Source: Paenibacillus urinalis (GTDB lineage: Bacteria > Bacillota > Bacilli > Paenibacillales > Paenibacillaceae). From it: a DNA stretch of 64,000 nt. Positions 9,800-19,088 of the stretch are shown piece after piece. The stretch spans positions 3,787,501 to 3,851,500 of the forward strand of contig NZ_CP118108.1 in the NCBI RefSeq assembly GCF_028747985.1, written 5' to 3'. How positions within the stretch are numbered: the stretch's first letter is position 1; each line of letters starts with the position of its first letter. The position numbers and the translations under genes are program-made. The notes beneath the pieces are model-generated. The model searched no databases and was not told the origin of the DNA. It saw nothing but the letters and a program-made list of their open reading frames with translations.

Positions 9800-10543
9800 T
9801 CAAATTTCGATCTTGCTTGCTTCCTTGCGTCCCGTCTCAATGAGACGATAAGCACGGTCTATTTCCGCTTGTTCAGGAGAGGGGACACCCTCAAGGGGAT
9901 ATTCTTTGCCTAGCAGCTTCCATTTATAAATTCCCATTTGATGATAGGGAAGAATCTCAAATTTTTCTACTCCATCCAGTGTTCCTATAAACCTGCCCAG
10001 ATTAAGCAGATCCTTCTCATCATGATGAATGCCAGGAACATACACATGGCGGATCCACATCTGCTTGCCATGTTCCGATAACCAGCGTGCCGTCTCCAGC
10101 ATTCTTACATTCGATTTGCCTGTCAGGCGCTCATGCTTCTCATTATCGATATGCTTCAGATCGAGCAGCACAAGATCCGTTACCTTAAGGAGCTCATCTA
10201 TACGATCCATATCATTAAATCCGTTCGTATCCAGCGTCGTATGCAGATTCCAGCGATCCTTGACCTCGCGGAACAGCTGAGTAACAAAGGCCGCTTGAAG
10301 CGTAGGTTCACCGCCAGAGACAGTCAAGCCTCCACCAGAGCTCTTATAATAATGAATATAAGGCTCAATCTCAGCGATCACCTCTTCCAGTGACATTGCG
10401 TTCCCGCCATCCAGTGCCCAGGTGTCAGGGTTATGACAGTACTGGCATTTCAGCAGACATCCCTGCATGAACAGCACGAAGCGGATGCCGGGACCATCAA
10501 CCGTACCAAATGTTTCTAGTGAATGTACATGACCTTTGACCAT
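9800..10543 (-). CDS. pflA: Pyruvate formate-lyase activating enzyme
   Basis: 247 residues, the normal family length. The radical-SAM cluster motif is Cys29-x3-Cys33-x2-Cys36 (GCLLKCQYCHNP), followed by the SAM-binding SGGEPTLQ. The enzyme uses a 4Fe-4S cluster and S-adenosylmethionine to place a glycyl radical on pyruvate formate-lyase, in the cytoplasm and only without oxygen. It lies 74 bases downstream of pflB on the same strand, shares its promoter, and is followed by a terminator. Confidence 0.97.
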   Translation of the reverse strand: MVKGHVHSLETFGTVDGPGIRFVLFMQGCLLKCQYCHNPDTWALDGGNAMSLEEVIAEIEPYIHYYKSSGGGLTVSGGEPTLQAAFVTQLFREVKDRWNLHTTLDTNGFNDMDRIDELLKVTDLVLLDLKHIDNEKHERLTGKSNVRMLETARWLSEHGKQMWIRHVYVPGIHHDEKDLLNLGRFIGTLDGVEKFEILPYHQMGIYKWKLLGKEYPLEGVPSPEQAEIDRAYRLIETGRKEASKIEI

Positions 10544-10616
10544 TTATACCATCCCTTTTCCTATCGCATCCGCTTTGTGCGTCTGTGCAGATTGTTGAGT
10601 AGCTAGCAGTTAGCTG

Positions 10617-12878
10617 TTACATATTGCCGTGGAATGTCCGGTTAATAACATCAAGCTGCTGCTCACGTGTCAGTTTGATAAAGTTAACCGCATAACCCGA
10701 TACCCGTACGGTCAGCTGTGGATAATTCTCAGGGTGCTCCATTGCATCAATCAGCTGCTCTCGATTAAAGACATTGACATTCAAGTGATGGGCTCCACTT
10801 CCAAAATATCCGTCCATCATTGCTGTCAGGTTGGTCTTACGGGCTTCTTCCTCTTTGCCAAGTGCCTTCGGAATGATCGAGAAGGTGTTGGAAATACCAT
10901 CCAGGCTGTGTTCGTAAGGCAGTTTGGCAACGGAACTGAGGGAAGCCAGTGCGCCTTTTTTATCGCGTCCGTGCATTGGATTCGCTCCTGGGGCAAAAGG
11001 CTCTCCTGCTTTACGTCCATCCGGTGTCGTACCCGTCTTCTTGCCGTACACAACATTCGATGTAATCGTCAGTACCGATTGTGTCGGCATCGCATTCCGA
11101 TAGGCTTTGTGCTTGCGAATCATCGTCATGAAGGACTCGACGAGCTCCACTGCGATTTGGTCAACCTTGTCGTCGTTATTACCGTAGCAAGGATACTCGC
11201 CTTCTATAACGAAATCCACGGCAATTCCATTCTCGTTGCGGATGGGGCGAACCGTTGCATACTTGATGGCACTAAGCGAATCGGCTGCTACAGACAGTCC
11301 AGCGATACCGCAGGCCATCGTCCGCAGAATGTCACGATCATGCAGCGCCATTTCAATCCGTTCGTAGCTGTATTTATCATGCATATAGTGAATCACGTTC
11401 AGCGTGTTCATATACAGCTTCGCGAGCCACTCCATCATCGGCTTGAAGCGTTTCATAACCTCGTCATAGTTCAGTACTTCAGATGTAATTGGCGGATACT
11501 CTGGACCCACCTGGGCTCCTGATTTCTCGTCTTTACCGCCGTTAATTGCATACAGCAGCGCCTTAGCAAGGTTCGCACGTGCACCGAAGAATTGCATCTG
11601 CTTCCCGATCCGCATTGCAGATACGCAGCAGGCAATACCGTAATCGTCTCCATAGATCGGACGCATCAGATCGTCATTCTCATATTGAATGGAACTGGTT
11701 TCGATAGATACCTTGGCGCAGTACTTCTTGAACCCTTCTGGCAGCTGCTCTGACCATAGCACCGTCAAGTTTGGCTCTGGTGCGGGTCCGAGATTGTACA
11801 GCGTATGCAGGAAGCGGAAGCTGTTCTTCGTGACGCGTGTCTTGCCATCCATCCCCATGCCGCCAATGGATTCCGTGACCCATGTTGGATCTCCACTGAA
11901 CAGCTCGTTATAATCCGGTGTACGCAGGAATTTTACAATTCTCAGCTTCATGACAAAATGATCCACCAGCTCTTGTGCTTCCTCTTCAGTCAGTGTTCCT
12001 TCTATAAGGTCTCTCTGGATATAGATATCCAGGAAGGAAGAGACACGTCCAAGTGACATCGCTGCACCATTTTGCTCTTTAATTGCTGCCAGATAAGCGA
12101 AGTAAACCCATTGGAAGGCTTCTTTGGCATTACGTGCAGGACCGGAAATATCGAATCCGTGCATTTCACCAAGCTGCTTCAGCTCTTTCAGCGCTCGTAT
12201 CTGTTCAGACAATTCTTCACGAAGCCGGATGACATCTTCATCGATCACATCAACTTCCAGCTCAGCCTGCTCTCTCATCTTGTCCTTGATTAAAAAGTCA
12301 ATTCCATACAGCGCTGCTCTTCGGTAGTCACCGATAATACGTCCGCGGCCGTAGGCATCTGGCAGGCCTGTGATGATGCCGGCTCGCCGCGCATTTCTCA
12401 TTTCACTCGTATAGGCATCAAATACCCCTTGGTTATGTGTTTTTCTGATCGTGGTGAACATTTCAATAATCGGCTCAGGAAGCTTAAAGCCATAGGCTTC
12501 ACAAGCATCGATCATCATCTTGATACCGCCAAACGGCTGAATGGAACGCTTAAATGGTGCATCCGTCTGAACGCCGACAATCTGCTCCTTCTCTTTATCC
12601 AAGTATCCAGGCTGATGGGATACAATTGTTGAAGGGGTGTTGACATCCACATCCAGTACTCCGCCGTTATCTCTCTCTTTCTTGGTTAGATCCATAACGA
12701 TCTCCCACAGCGCTTTTGTATTGTCTGTCGCACCTGTCAAAAAGCTCTCGTCACCCTCATACGGAATGAGGTTTTTCTCTAAAAAGTTATTAACATTAAC
12801 CTCTTTTGTCCATTTTCCGGACTTGAAGCTTCTCCAGCCGGATTGTACGTTTTGCATTTCTTTTTCGGTTACCGCCAT
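10617..12878 (-). CDS. pflB: Formate C-acetyltransferase (pyruvate formate-lyase)
   Basis: 753 residues, full length. The catalytic Cys-Cys pair is in GIACCVSAM and the glycyl-radical loop is RVSGYAV with the radical Gly at about 728. It converts pyruvate and CoA to acetyl-CoA and formate during anaerobic growth. The start ATG has TTGGAGGGA upstream. It is the first gene of pflB-pflA. Upstream are two TGTGA-N6-TCAC type palindromes, one at the class II spacing to a TATAAT, so control by the Fnr protein encoded at 16153 is likely. With adhE next door the window supplies the acetyl-CoA-to-ethanol branch of mixed-acid fermentation. Confidence 0.98.
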   Translation of the reverse strand: MAVTEKEMQNVQSGWRSFKSGKWTKEVNVNNFLEKNLIPYEGDESFLTGATDNTKALWEIVMDLTKKERDNGGVLDVDVNTPSTIVSHQPGYLDKEKEQIVGVQTDAPFKRSIQPFGGIKMMIDACEAYGFKLPEPIIEMFTTIRKTHNQGVFDAYTSEMRNARRAGIITGLPDAYGRGRIIGDYRRAALYGIDFLIKDKMREQAELEVDVIDEDVIRLREELSEQIRALKELKQLGEMHGFDISGPARNAKEAFQWVYFAYLAAIKEQNGAAMSLGRVSSFLDIYIQRDLIEGTLTEEEAQELVDHFVMKLRIVKFLRTPDYNELFSGDPTWVTESIGGMGMDGKTRVTKNSFRFLHTLYNLGPAPEPNLTVLWSEQLPEGFKKYCAKVSIETSSIQYENDDLMRPIYGDDYGIACCVSAMRIGKQMQFFGARANLAKALLYAINGGKDEKSGAQVGPEYPPITSEVLNYDEVMKRFKPMMEWLAKLYMNTLNVIHYMHDKYSYERIEMALHDRDILRTMACGIAGLSVAADSLSAIKYATVRPIRNENGIAVDFVIEGEYPCYGNNDDKVDQIAVELVESFMTMIRKHKAYRNAMPTQSVLTITSNVVYGKKTGTTPDGRKAGEPFAPGANPMHGRDKKGALASLSSVAKLPYEHSLDGISNTFSIIPKALGKEEEARKTNLTAMMDGYFGSGAHHLNVNVFNREQLIDAMEHPENYPQLTVRVSGYAVNFIKLTREQQLDVINRTFHGNM

Positions 12879-12993
12879 GGTAATCCCTCCAATAGATTCG
12901 TGGTTACACTAGACAGATCATGAAGGCAGGTACGAAATTCCATCCCTGCTGTTACTCTTTCTCCCTCGGCTCTGTTATTGTGGTAAGGTTATT

Positions 12994-13009
12994 TGTGATT
13001 ATTTTCACT
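12994..13009. promoter_or_regulatory. FNR box, proximal, upstream of pflB
   Basis: TGTGA-TTATTT-TCACT matches the Fnr palindrome TGTGA-N6-TCACA with one mismatch. It is 116 bases upstream of the pflB start. No good -10 lies at the expected distance, so it may be an auxiliary site. Confidence 0.65.
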
Positions 13010-13106
13010 AATCTGCCTGCTCACTCCCCTTCTCTCCACTCTTTATAGGGAAGTGAAATTGCCTTTTGGGTTCTATGAAATGGATTTCTTCTCTCTTACA
13101 TTTCAA

Positions 13107-13149
13107 ATTATATTATACAGATCACATTAATTATGTGATGAATATCACA
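13107..13149 (-). promoter_or_regulatory. Class II FNR promoter of pflBA
   Basis: A perfect palindrome TGTGA-TGAATA-TCACA at 13134-13149 is centred 32 bases from a TATAAT at 13107-13112 on the minus strand, which puts it near -41.5 of the predicted transcript start. A second dyad, ATCACAT-N5-ATGTGAT (13121-13139), overlaps it. The resulting leader would be about 220 bases. The whole gene-less stretch 12879-13230 holds only these regulatory elements. Confidence 0.7.
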
Positions 13150-13230
13150 AAGTTAAGCCTGTTACTCCATTTTATTTTTACTGTTGTAGTCATGCTTCCC
13201 ATTCCTATATTGTGCGGAACAAGCATACGA

Positions 13231-13274
13231 AAAAAAAGCCGTGCTGAACGAAGGAAATTCCTTCTGCTCAGCAC
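13231..13274 (-). terminator. Intrinsic terminator of adhE
   Basis: An outer stem (GTGCTGA/TCAGCAC) and an inner perfect stem (GAAGGAA/TTCCTTC) form a long hairpin followed on the minus strand by eight T. Confidence 0.85.
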
Positions 13275-13303
13275 AGCTTCACCATTTACGATGAAGAACA
13301 CGG

Positions 13304-15916
13304 TTATTTATCAAATCTTCCATAGAAAGCATTCCGGTACACATCTGCCAGCTCACTGACAAGTGGCAGCTTCGGATTCGCAGTAGTACACTGATCTTCA
13401 AATGCCCGGTCTGCCAAATAATCGACTCTCGCTTCAAAATCCTTCGGATCAAAGCCAAGCTCCTGGAACGAAGCCGGTATGCCCAGCTTTTTATTCAAAT
13501 CGCGTATTGCCTGAATCAGGCTGTTAATCCCTTCTTCTGTCGTATTCGCCGGTAATCCCAGGATACGTGCAATTTCGGCATAACGAAGGTCTGCTGTGAA
13601 ATGATCATATTTCGGGAAGGAAGCAAACTTCGTCGGTTTCTTCGCATTGTATCTGATGACATGCGGCATGAGAATGGCATTGGTCCGTCCATGTGCCGTG
13701 TGATACTGTCCGCCCCATTTGTGGGCAAGACTGTGATTGATGCCAAGGAACGCATTCGCAAAGGCCATTCCGGCAATCGTAGATGCGTTATGCATTTTCT
13801 CTCTTGCCAGCTTATCTCCCGTAAGAGCAGAAGCTTCGAGATATTCAAATACGAGCTGAATCGCTTTGATCGCGAGGCCATCTGTATAATCATTTGCCAT
13901 GACAGATACGTAGGCTTCGATTGCGTGAGTCAGTACATCCATACCTGTATCTGCGACAGCTACCCTTGGCAGACTATATACGAAATCTGGATCTACAATA
14001 GCTACATCCGGTGTCAGCTCGTAATCGGCCAGCGGATACTTGGTATTGCCTTTATTCTTATCTGTAATCACTGCAAATGAGGTTACTTCTGAGCCTGTTC
14101 CCGAGGTTGTTGGAATTGCCACAAATTTAGCTTTCTGTCCCAGCTTAGGATATTTGTAAATCCGTTTACGGATATCCATAAATTTTTGTTTCATATGATC
14201 AAACTCTGCATCAGGATGCTCGTAGAACAGCCACATCGCCTTGGCCGCATCCATTGGTGAACCGCCGCCGAGGGCGATAATACAGTCCGGTTCAAAGCTG
14301 TTCATCAGCTTCGTACCATTTTCTACGGTCGTTGTTGAAGGATCAGGCTCCACATCGGAGAACACTTCAATGAACACAGGCTTCCGGCGCTGGCGCAGGT
14401 AATGCTCCACTTTATCAACGTAGCCCAGTTTCACCATCATGGGATCTGTAACAATGAGTACGCGAGAAATGTCAGGCATTTTCGCAAGATACTGGGTAGC
14501 GCCCTTCTCAAAATAAACCTTGCTTGGAACCTTAAACCATTGCATATTCACTGTACGTCTCGCCACTCTCTTCACGTTGATTAGATTCACTGCGGTTACA
14601 TTCGAAGAGGTTGAATTCCGTCCGTATGAACCACAGCCCAGCGTCAATGATGGTAAGTTGGTATTGTAGATGTCCCCAATTGCACCGTGAGTTGAAGGAG
14701 AGTTTACAAGAATCCGGCAGGTCTTGAGATGATCTGCAAAACGGCTGATCACTTCATCATCATTTGAATGAATAACCGAAGAGTGTCCCATTCCTCCAAA
14801 AGAAACGATTTCTGCGGCACGTTCTATCCCCTGCTCTACCGTCTTAACCTTGTAGCAGGCCAGAATCGGACTCAGCTTCTCAGCGGACAATGGGAATTTT
14901 TCTCCAACACCGTCCAGCTCAGCAACCAGAATCTTGGTATTCTCTGGAACGACGATTCCGCTCATCTTCGCAATATCGACAGCCGACTGGCCGACGATCT
15001 TCGGATTAACAGCACATTTGTCAGCGGAGATAGCATAAGTCGTTAATTTCGCCGCTTCATCTTTGGTTACGAAGTAGCAGCCATCCGCCACCATTCTCTT
15101 CTTCACTTCATCGTAGACGGGTTCTTCTACAATGACCGCTTGCTCTGATGCACAGATCATTCCGTTATCGAAGGATTTGGATAAGATCAAATCTGTCACT
15201 GCTTGATTAAGATTCGCCGTCTTCTCTATAAAGCAAGGAACATTTCCTGGTCCAACGCCAAGTGCCGGTTTACCGCAGCTGTAAGCTGCCTTAACCATCG
15301 CTCCACCACCGGTAGCCAAAATGAGTGCAACATCCGGATGATTCATCAGCTCGTTTGTCTTCTCCATCGACGGGGCGTCAATCCACTGAATACAATCAGC
15401 TGGTGCGCCTTCTTTGATCGCTGCATCTCTTAGAATGCGTGCTGCTTCCCGGCTTGAGTTCTGTGCCGATGGATGGAAACCGAATATGATAGGGTTTCGT
15501 GTCTTTATGGCAATCAGTGCCTTAAACATCGTTGTAGAGGTAGGATTGGTTACAGGGGTAATCCCCATAATTACGCCTACCGGCTCCGCTATTTTTTGAT
15601 AGTTCTCAAACTCATTATCTTCGATGACGCCGACCGTTTTGTCATATTTAATATTGTTGTAGACATATTCTGTAGCAAAAATATTCTTGATAATCTTGTC
15701 TTCATAAATTCCGCGGCCTGTTTCCGTCACAGCCAGCTTGGCTAGATTCATGTGCTTATCAAGACCAGCCAGTGCCATCGCCTGAACAATACGGTCAACC
15801 GCCTCTTGATCTAATTGCATAAATGCTTCCAGCGCCTTCTTGCCCTTGGTTACCAGCTCATTAATATATTCCGCCGCAGTAACTTCTTTGGATACAGCCT
15901 CGTTCTTAACAGCCAT
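13304..15916 (-). CDS. adhE: Bifunctional acetaldehyde-CoA/alcohol dehydrogenase
   Basis: 870 residues, the full AdhE length. The N-terminal aldehyde dehydrogenase half has the catalytic Cys255 (NGMICASEQ) and the nucleotide-binding GVGPGN region. The C-terminal iron-dependent alcohol dehydrogenase half has GGGSPMDAAK, GTGSEVTSFAV and the metal-binding histidines (THAIEAYVS, NHSLAHKWGGQYH, HGRTNA). It reduces acetyl-CoA to acetaldehyde and then ethanol, regenerating two NAD+ in fermentation, and usually assembles into spirosomes. The gene is divergent from fnr. A TATGAT -10 with an FNR box at -41.5 precedes it, so it should be switched on without oxygen together with pflBA. Confidence 0.98.
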   Translation of the reverse strand: MAVKNEAVSKEVTAAEYINELVTKGKKALEAFMQLDQEAVDRIVQAMALAGLDKHMNLAKLAVTETGRGIYEDKIIKNIFATEYVYNNIKYDKTVGVIEDNEFENYQKIAEPVGVIMGITPVTNPTSTTMFKALIAIKTRNPIIFGFHPSAQNSSREAARILRDAAIKEGAPADCIQWIDAPSMEKTNELMNHPDVALILATGGGAMVKAAYSCGKPALGVGPGNVPCFIEKTANLNQAVTDLILSKSFDNGMICASEQAVIVEEPVYDEVKKRMVADGCYFVTKDEAAKLTTYAISADKCAVNPKIVGQSAVDIAKMSGIVVPENTKILVAELDGVGEKFPLSAEKLSPILACYKVKTVEQGIERAAEIVSFGGMGHSSVIHSNDDEVISRFADHLKTCRILVNSPSTHGAIGDIYNTNLPSLTLGCGSYGRNSTSSNVTAVNLINVKRVARRTVNMQWFKVPSKVYFEKGATQYLAKMPDISRVLIVTDPMMVKLGYVDKVEHYLRQRRKPVFIEVFSDVEPDPSTTTVENGTKLMNSFEPDCIIALGGGSPMDAAKAMWLFYEHPDAEFDHMKQKFMDIRKRIYKYPKLGQKAKFVAIPTTSGTGSEVTSFAVITDKNKGNTKYPLADYELTPDVAIVDPDFVYSLPRVAVADTGMDVLTHAIEAYVSVMANDYTDGLAIKAIQLVFEYLEASALTGDKLAREKMHNASTIAGMAFANAFLGINHSLAHKWGGQYHTAHGRTNAILMPHVIRYNAKKPTKFASFPKYDHFTADLRYAEIARILGLPANTTEEGINSLIQAIRDLNKKLGIPASFQELGFDPKDFEARVDYLADRAFEDQCTTANPKLPLVSELADVYRNAFYGRFDK

Positions 15917-15976
15917 CTCCTATCATCCTCCTACCCAAATTCTGAGTTTTTTGTCTCTCTATTGGATTACGAAGTC

Positions 15977-16019
15977 ATCATATCATGCATGATTCTCTTT
16001 GTTTGTGAATTTATTCACA
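15977..16019 (-). promoter_or_regulatory. Class II FNR promoter of adhE
   Basis: The palindrome TGTGA-ATTTAT-TCACA (16004-16019) is centred 32 bases from a minus-strand TATGAT at 15977-15982. This is the same geometry as the pflBA promoter. Confidence 0.7.
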
Positions 16020-16043
16020 ATGTATAAAAACTTCGGATTCGAT

Positions 16044-16059
16044 AGTGAAATGAATCACA
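16044..16059. promoter_or_regulatory. FNR box between adhE and fnr
   Basis: AGTGA-AATGAA-TCACA, one mismatch to the Fnr palindrome. It lies about 94 bases before the fnr start and may mediate autoregulation (TATACT at 16110-16115 is a candidate -10) or add to adhE control. Confidence 0.6.
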
Positions 16060-16152
16060 ATGTTGGAATTTTGCCATACTTTGCTTCTCCCGCCCTCTTA
16101 ACGAAGGTATATACTGAACTTGTAAATCGAACAGTGCAAGGGGGAATCGCAT

Positions 16153-16869
16153 ATGACTCACTTAGCATTACTTGAACAAAAAGAAGGCAATATCCGCTGC
16201 TTCACATCAGAGAACAAACAGCTCTTACTCAACTTATTGAAGTATCGATCATTACCAAAAGGCTCTCATCTGTTCTGGGAGGGGGATCCTGCCGACAAGC
16301 TGTTTTTTATTAAGCACGGGCGCATCAAGATTACGAAATTCACAGATGAAGGAAAAGAATTAATCATGTATATTCATCAGGACGGGGATTTGATCGGTCA
16401 TGCCGACCCCTTCTTCTCTTCTAGGCACAGCTATTCTGCTGAAGTATTGGAAGAGAGCGAGATTGGATATGCAGAAACCTCAGAGCTTCAGCTGCTCATT
16501 GAGATCAACGGCGGATTTGCACTTGATTTTATGAAATGGATGGGTATATACCATCGAATTACACAGACGAAATTCCGCGATCTTATGATGTACGGCAAGC
16601 AGGGAGCTCTCTGCTCAACACTAATCCGGCTCGGAAATACTTATGGAGAAGTGGATGGCAAGGATATTCGGATTAACAAAAAGATGACACATACGGATCT
16701 GTCGAATATGATTGGTGCAACCCGGGAAAGTGTCAATCGAATGCTCGCTGAGCTGCGCAAGAAAGGCGCTCTGGCATATGATGATGGCTGCATCGTGATC
16801 AAGGAATTAAGCGTTCTTCAACAGATTTGCCGCTGCGAGCAATGCCCGGTAGAAATCTGCAGGATTTAA
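16153..16869 (+). CDS. fnr: Fnr-type oxygen-responsive transcriptional regulator
   Basis: 238 residues of the Crp/Fnr family: a cyclic-nucleotide-like beta barrel (about 20-130), a dimerisation helix, and an HTH with recognition sequence GATRESVNRML. The last 13 residues carry Cys228, Cys231 and Cys236. Their 3/5 spacing matches the C-terminal cysteines that hold the 4Fe-4S cluster in Bacillus Fnr, rather than the N-terminal cysteines of E. coli FNR. It should activate fermentation genes when the cluster is intact under anoxia. It is divergent from adhE, with FNR-type palindromes in the shared promoter region, and is followed by its own terminator. Confidence 0.93.
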   Translation: MTHLALLEQKEGNIRCFTSENKQLLLNLLKYRSLPKGSHLFWEGDPADKLFFIKHGRIKITKFTDEGKELIMYIHQDGDLIGHADPFFSSRHSYSAEVLEESEIGYAETSELQLLIEINGGFALDFMKWMGIYHRITQTKFRDLMMYGKQGALCSTLIRLGNTYGEVDGKDIRINKKMTHTDLSNMIGATRESVNRMLAELRKKGALAYDDGCIVIKELSVLQQICRCEQCPVEICRI

Positions 16870-16878
16870 CAAGACAAA

Positions 16879-16919
16879 AAGCCGACCTTCTGATTTAGAG
16901 AAAGATCGGCTTCTTTTTT
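16879..16919 (+). terminator. Intrinsic terminator of fnr
   Basis: Stem AAGCCGA/TCGGCTT extended by CCTTCT/AGAAAGA pairing, followed by CTTTTTTT. Confidence 0.8.
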
Positions 16920-16948
16920 TATATGAAGATGGAAATAGACCACCCATT

Positions 16949-17332
16949 TTAAGCAAGCACAATATACAATTTGCTCTTCATGATATGCACCCTATAAGCT
17001 GGCACCTTGGTTATATTACTAGCTTCCCTTGTGACATCTCCCGTTTCCAGATCAACCTTCCAATCGTCGGAAGGATCATACACCGTATGTCCAGACACAA
17101 TGCCCTCCGTGAGCCTGATTCCCTCTGGATTTATTCTTACATTATCGAGAGCAAACAGACCACCGTCACTTGTCCTGAACACGCCAATTTCGCGATTCTG
17201 TAGAGTAACCATACGTCCGATCAATGAATAGAAATCCCGCTCGTCTCCTACTGGATAAGCCTTGGCCTTTATAACTTCTGATACATTAACAGGCACCTGC
17301 TGTTCCTTCATTCTCCCCTTGATTACACCCAT
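16949..17332 (-). CDS. NirD-like Rieske-fold protein lacking iron-sulfur ligands
   Basis: 127 residues. It matches the small subunit of assimilatory nitrite reductase: FALDN, LTEGIVSGHTVYDP, DDWKVDLETGDV, VPAYRV. In cluster-bearing relatives the ligands are CPH near the middle and a second CPxH. Here those positions read RIN and DPSD, so all four ligands are gone although the surrounding fold motifs are well kept. E. coli NirD also lacks ligands, so this can still be a structural subunit. No NirB large subunit lies in the window. Start ATG 17332 has AGAAGGG upstream. The role is inferred only; it may partner a reductase encoded elsewhere. Confidence 0.75.
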   Translation of the reverse strand: MGVIKGRMKEQQVPVNVSEVIKAKAYPVGDERDFYSLIGRMVTLQNREIGVFRTSDGGLFALDNVRINPEGIRLTEGIVSGHTVYDPSDDWKVDLETGDVTREASNITKVPAYRVHIMKSKLYIVLA

Positions 17333-17524
17333 AGGTTAACCCTTCTTTCCAAGATACGGTAATGTCTTTGTCTCAAAGTGATTGATTCATCTTTTATTAT
17401 TTTAAATTAAAGATTCTGAAATGAAAATCATATTTTGGCGAATATTTCAAAATGATACCATGGTAGGATATTTGAATGTGTGAATATTCCCAATACAGAT
17501 GCATTAGGTCTTGTTATCGACAAA

Positions 17525-17560
17525 AAAAGCCTGCCACCGACTACTGTCGTTCAGCAAGCT
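17525..17560 (-). terminator. Intrinsic terminator overlapping the lipoprotein stop
   Basis: The hairpin stem (AGCTTGC with GCAGGCT, inner CGAC/GTCG) includes the last codons of the lipoprotein gene and is followed by seven T on the minus strand. Confidence 0.65.
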
Positions 17561-18239
17561 CTAATCTTATTTCGTCTCTCGGACTAAGCACCATATCCAG
17601 TCCATTATCCATCAACTCTTTATTGTTCACTTCAATTTTCCATCTTTCCGTAATTAACGGAACATAACCATCAATCGAATGAACGTATCGTTTGTTATCC
17701 GTCAGTTGAATCCGCTCATTCTTCTCCAAAATATCTCTTACGGTCAAATTAGGAAAATAAAGACTAGCAATGGAGCCCCGCAAATCCGGCTGACTTACCC
17801 CGCCATAAATCGTTAAGGTTACAGCCGATGGCTCCATATTCTCAATCTTGGCAATAGGTTGAATGTATAGAATTAGTGAATCTTTACTATCTAAAGAATT
17901 TCCCCATGCATCGGAGCCAATATCCTCATCATTTAATTTTAATCTCCACTCAAGAGACTCATCTAATACATACGAGCCAACGGAAGCAATGGCATTCGAT
18001 CCTTCATTAAATTCAGCAACACGATCGATTGCATCATGTACTGTAAGTCCTTCATTAATTCTAATCTGTACAGGTTGAGTCAATGCCGGTATGTAGCTGC
18101 CACCTTCTACACGGAGTTCAACAGTTCCCGGCGTTTGATCCTCCGCCAGGCTTGTCCCTTTATCTACCGAACTGCAGCCCGTAAATATGAACAAGAGTAG
18201 AATTATTGCTGAAATTGTAAATGAGTACCGCACTTTCAT
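17541..18239 (-). CDS. Lipoprotein with two DUF4430-like repeats
   Basis: 232 residues. A lipoprotein signal with lipobox FTGC is followed by two similar beta-grasp-like halves (about 38-128 and 138-230). Each begins with V-x-L-x-(V/I)-x-GG, carries an L-T-V-x-D-x-(I/L) motif (LTVHDAIDRV; LTVRDILEKN), and ends in a W-x-(I/L/V)-x-(L/V)-N segment (WRLKLNDEDIG; WKIEVNNKEL) followed by a charged D-x-(I/L) strand. This resembles the DUF4430 / transcobalamin C-terminal type fold, which in known proteins contacts ligands or cell-surface partners. The gene stands alone with its own terminator, so the ligand is unknown. The start ATG has GGCGGTG upstream. Confidence 0.65.
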   Translation of the reverse strand: MKVRYSFTISAIILLLFIFTGCSSVDKGTSLAEDQTPGTVELRVEGGSYIPALTQPVQIRINEGLTVHDAIDRVAEFNEGSNAIASVGSYVLDESLEWRLKLNDEDIGSDAWGNSLDSKDSLILYIQPIAKIENMEPSAVTLTIYGGVSQPDLRGSIASLYFPNLTVRDILEKNERIQLTDNKRYVHSIDGYVPLITERWKIEVNNKELMDNGLDMVLSPRDEIRLELAERQ

Positions 18240-18325
18240 GCAATCACCGCCTTACTTTTTTTTGCATTATTCTACAATCTATTTATATAGCATACTATTA
18301 TCTTGTGTTTAACTTCAACTCCAAT

Positions 18326-18348
18326 AGAAAAAAGCCCAAGATTGGGCT
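18326..18348 (-). terminator. Intrinsic terminator of the unknown gene at 18375
   Basis: Stem AGCCCAA/TTGGGCT followed by TTTTTT on the minus strand. Confidence 0.75.
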
Positions 18349-18374
18349 CTTCTGATATGACCAGTATGATGTTA

Positions 18375-19082
18375 CTACTGAACTGCTGCCTGCATATATA
18401 TTCGGTTACCGCTCATATTTTTTAAATAAGGACCAAGTCCCTTAAATTGCAGACCTGACACATAAACTCCTGTCATAAGCTTACCTTCCATCGTTCCCCA
18501 CTCTGAATCAAATACGACAGACGGAGCTGGTACATCCTCTTGGAAGATCGTAACTCCGTAATCTCTTCTTCGATACTGGATTCCACTCTCATACAGCGGT
18601 CTCTCCGTCAAATAAGTCGGCACAAAGTAAGCAGCAATGACATCCATCTCTTCTCCCGTATAAAAGGATTCATCTCCCAGAAACGGATGAAACAATTGAA
18701 TCTCTTCATACTGAGACCATATGAATGCCTGTAGAATTAAGCTCGCAAAAGTTCCGCCACGTTTGGTCGATACAGCTGTAGACTCGCCCATGCTTGTATC
18801 CGTTTTCAGATCAGCTAATGGGGGACGGGCTTCTGCTTGTTCATTCTGATATTCACTTCCAATGAATTTCCATCCTTTGCTCGTGTGTATCCACTTTTGA
18901 AAGTATGAGCGCTGGGACAGGACTGTTGCTTCAAGCTTCTCAGCAGCTGCTGGAGAAAAGTACTGTTTCACCATTCTGGCTGCCTTCTCATAGATCGACT
19001 GAACGCGGAGGGATGCTTGCTCAAGCTCGGCAACATCTTGTTGAAAGTAATTCACTTTACGAGATACGACGATTTTGTTCAA
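18375..19082 (-). CDS. Hypothetical protein, 235 residues, TTG start
   Basis: I do not recognise this family. The start is a TTG at 19082 (LNKIVVSRKVNYFQQ) with a perfect AAGGAGG 9 bases upstream. The longer frame to 19124 would begin inside the -10 box and is rejected. Visible features are an amphipathic, possibly coiled-coil N-terminal third (about 1-55), a Trp/Lys-rich stretch (KWIHTSKGWKFIG), and a mixed alpha/beta remainder with many aromatic residues. There is no signal peptide or membrane segment. It is a single-gene unit with its own promoter and terminator. Confidence 0.75.
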   Translation of the reverse strand: MNKIVVSRKVNYFQQDVAELEQASLRVQSIYEKAARMVKQYFSPAAAEKLEATVLSQRSYFQKWIHTSKGWKFIGSEYQNEQAEARPPLADLKTDTSMGESTAVSTKRGGTFASLILQAFIWSQYEEIQLFHPFLGDESFYTGEEMDVIAAYFVPTYLTERPLYESGIQYRRRDYGVTIFQEDVPAPSVVFDSEWGTMEGKLMTGVYVSGLQFKGLGPYLKNMSGNRIYMQAAVQ

Positions 19083-19088
19083 GTAGAT

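Noticed and set aside
16949..17332. Functional Rieske [2Fe-2S] protein
   Set aside because: All Cys/His ligands are replaced.
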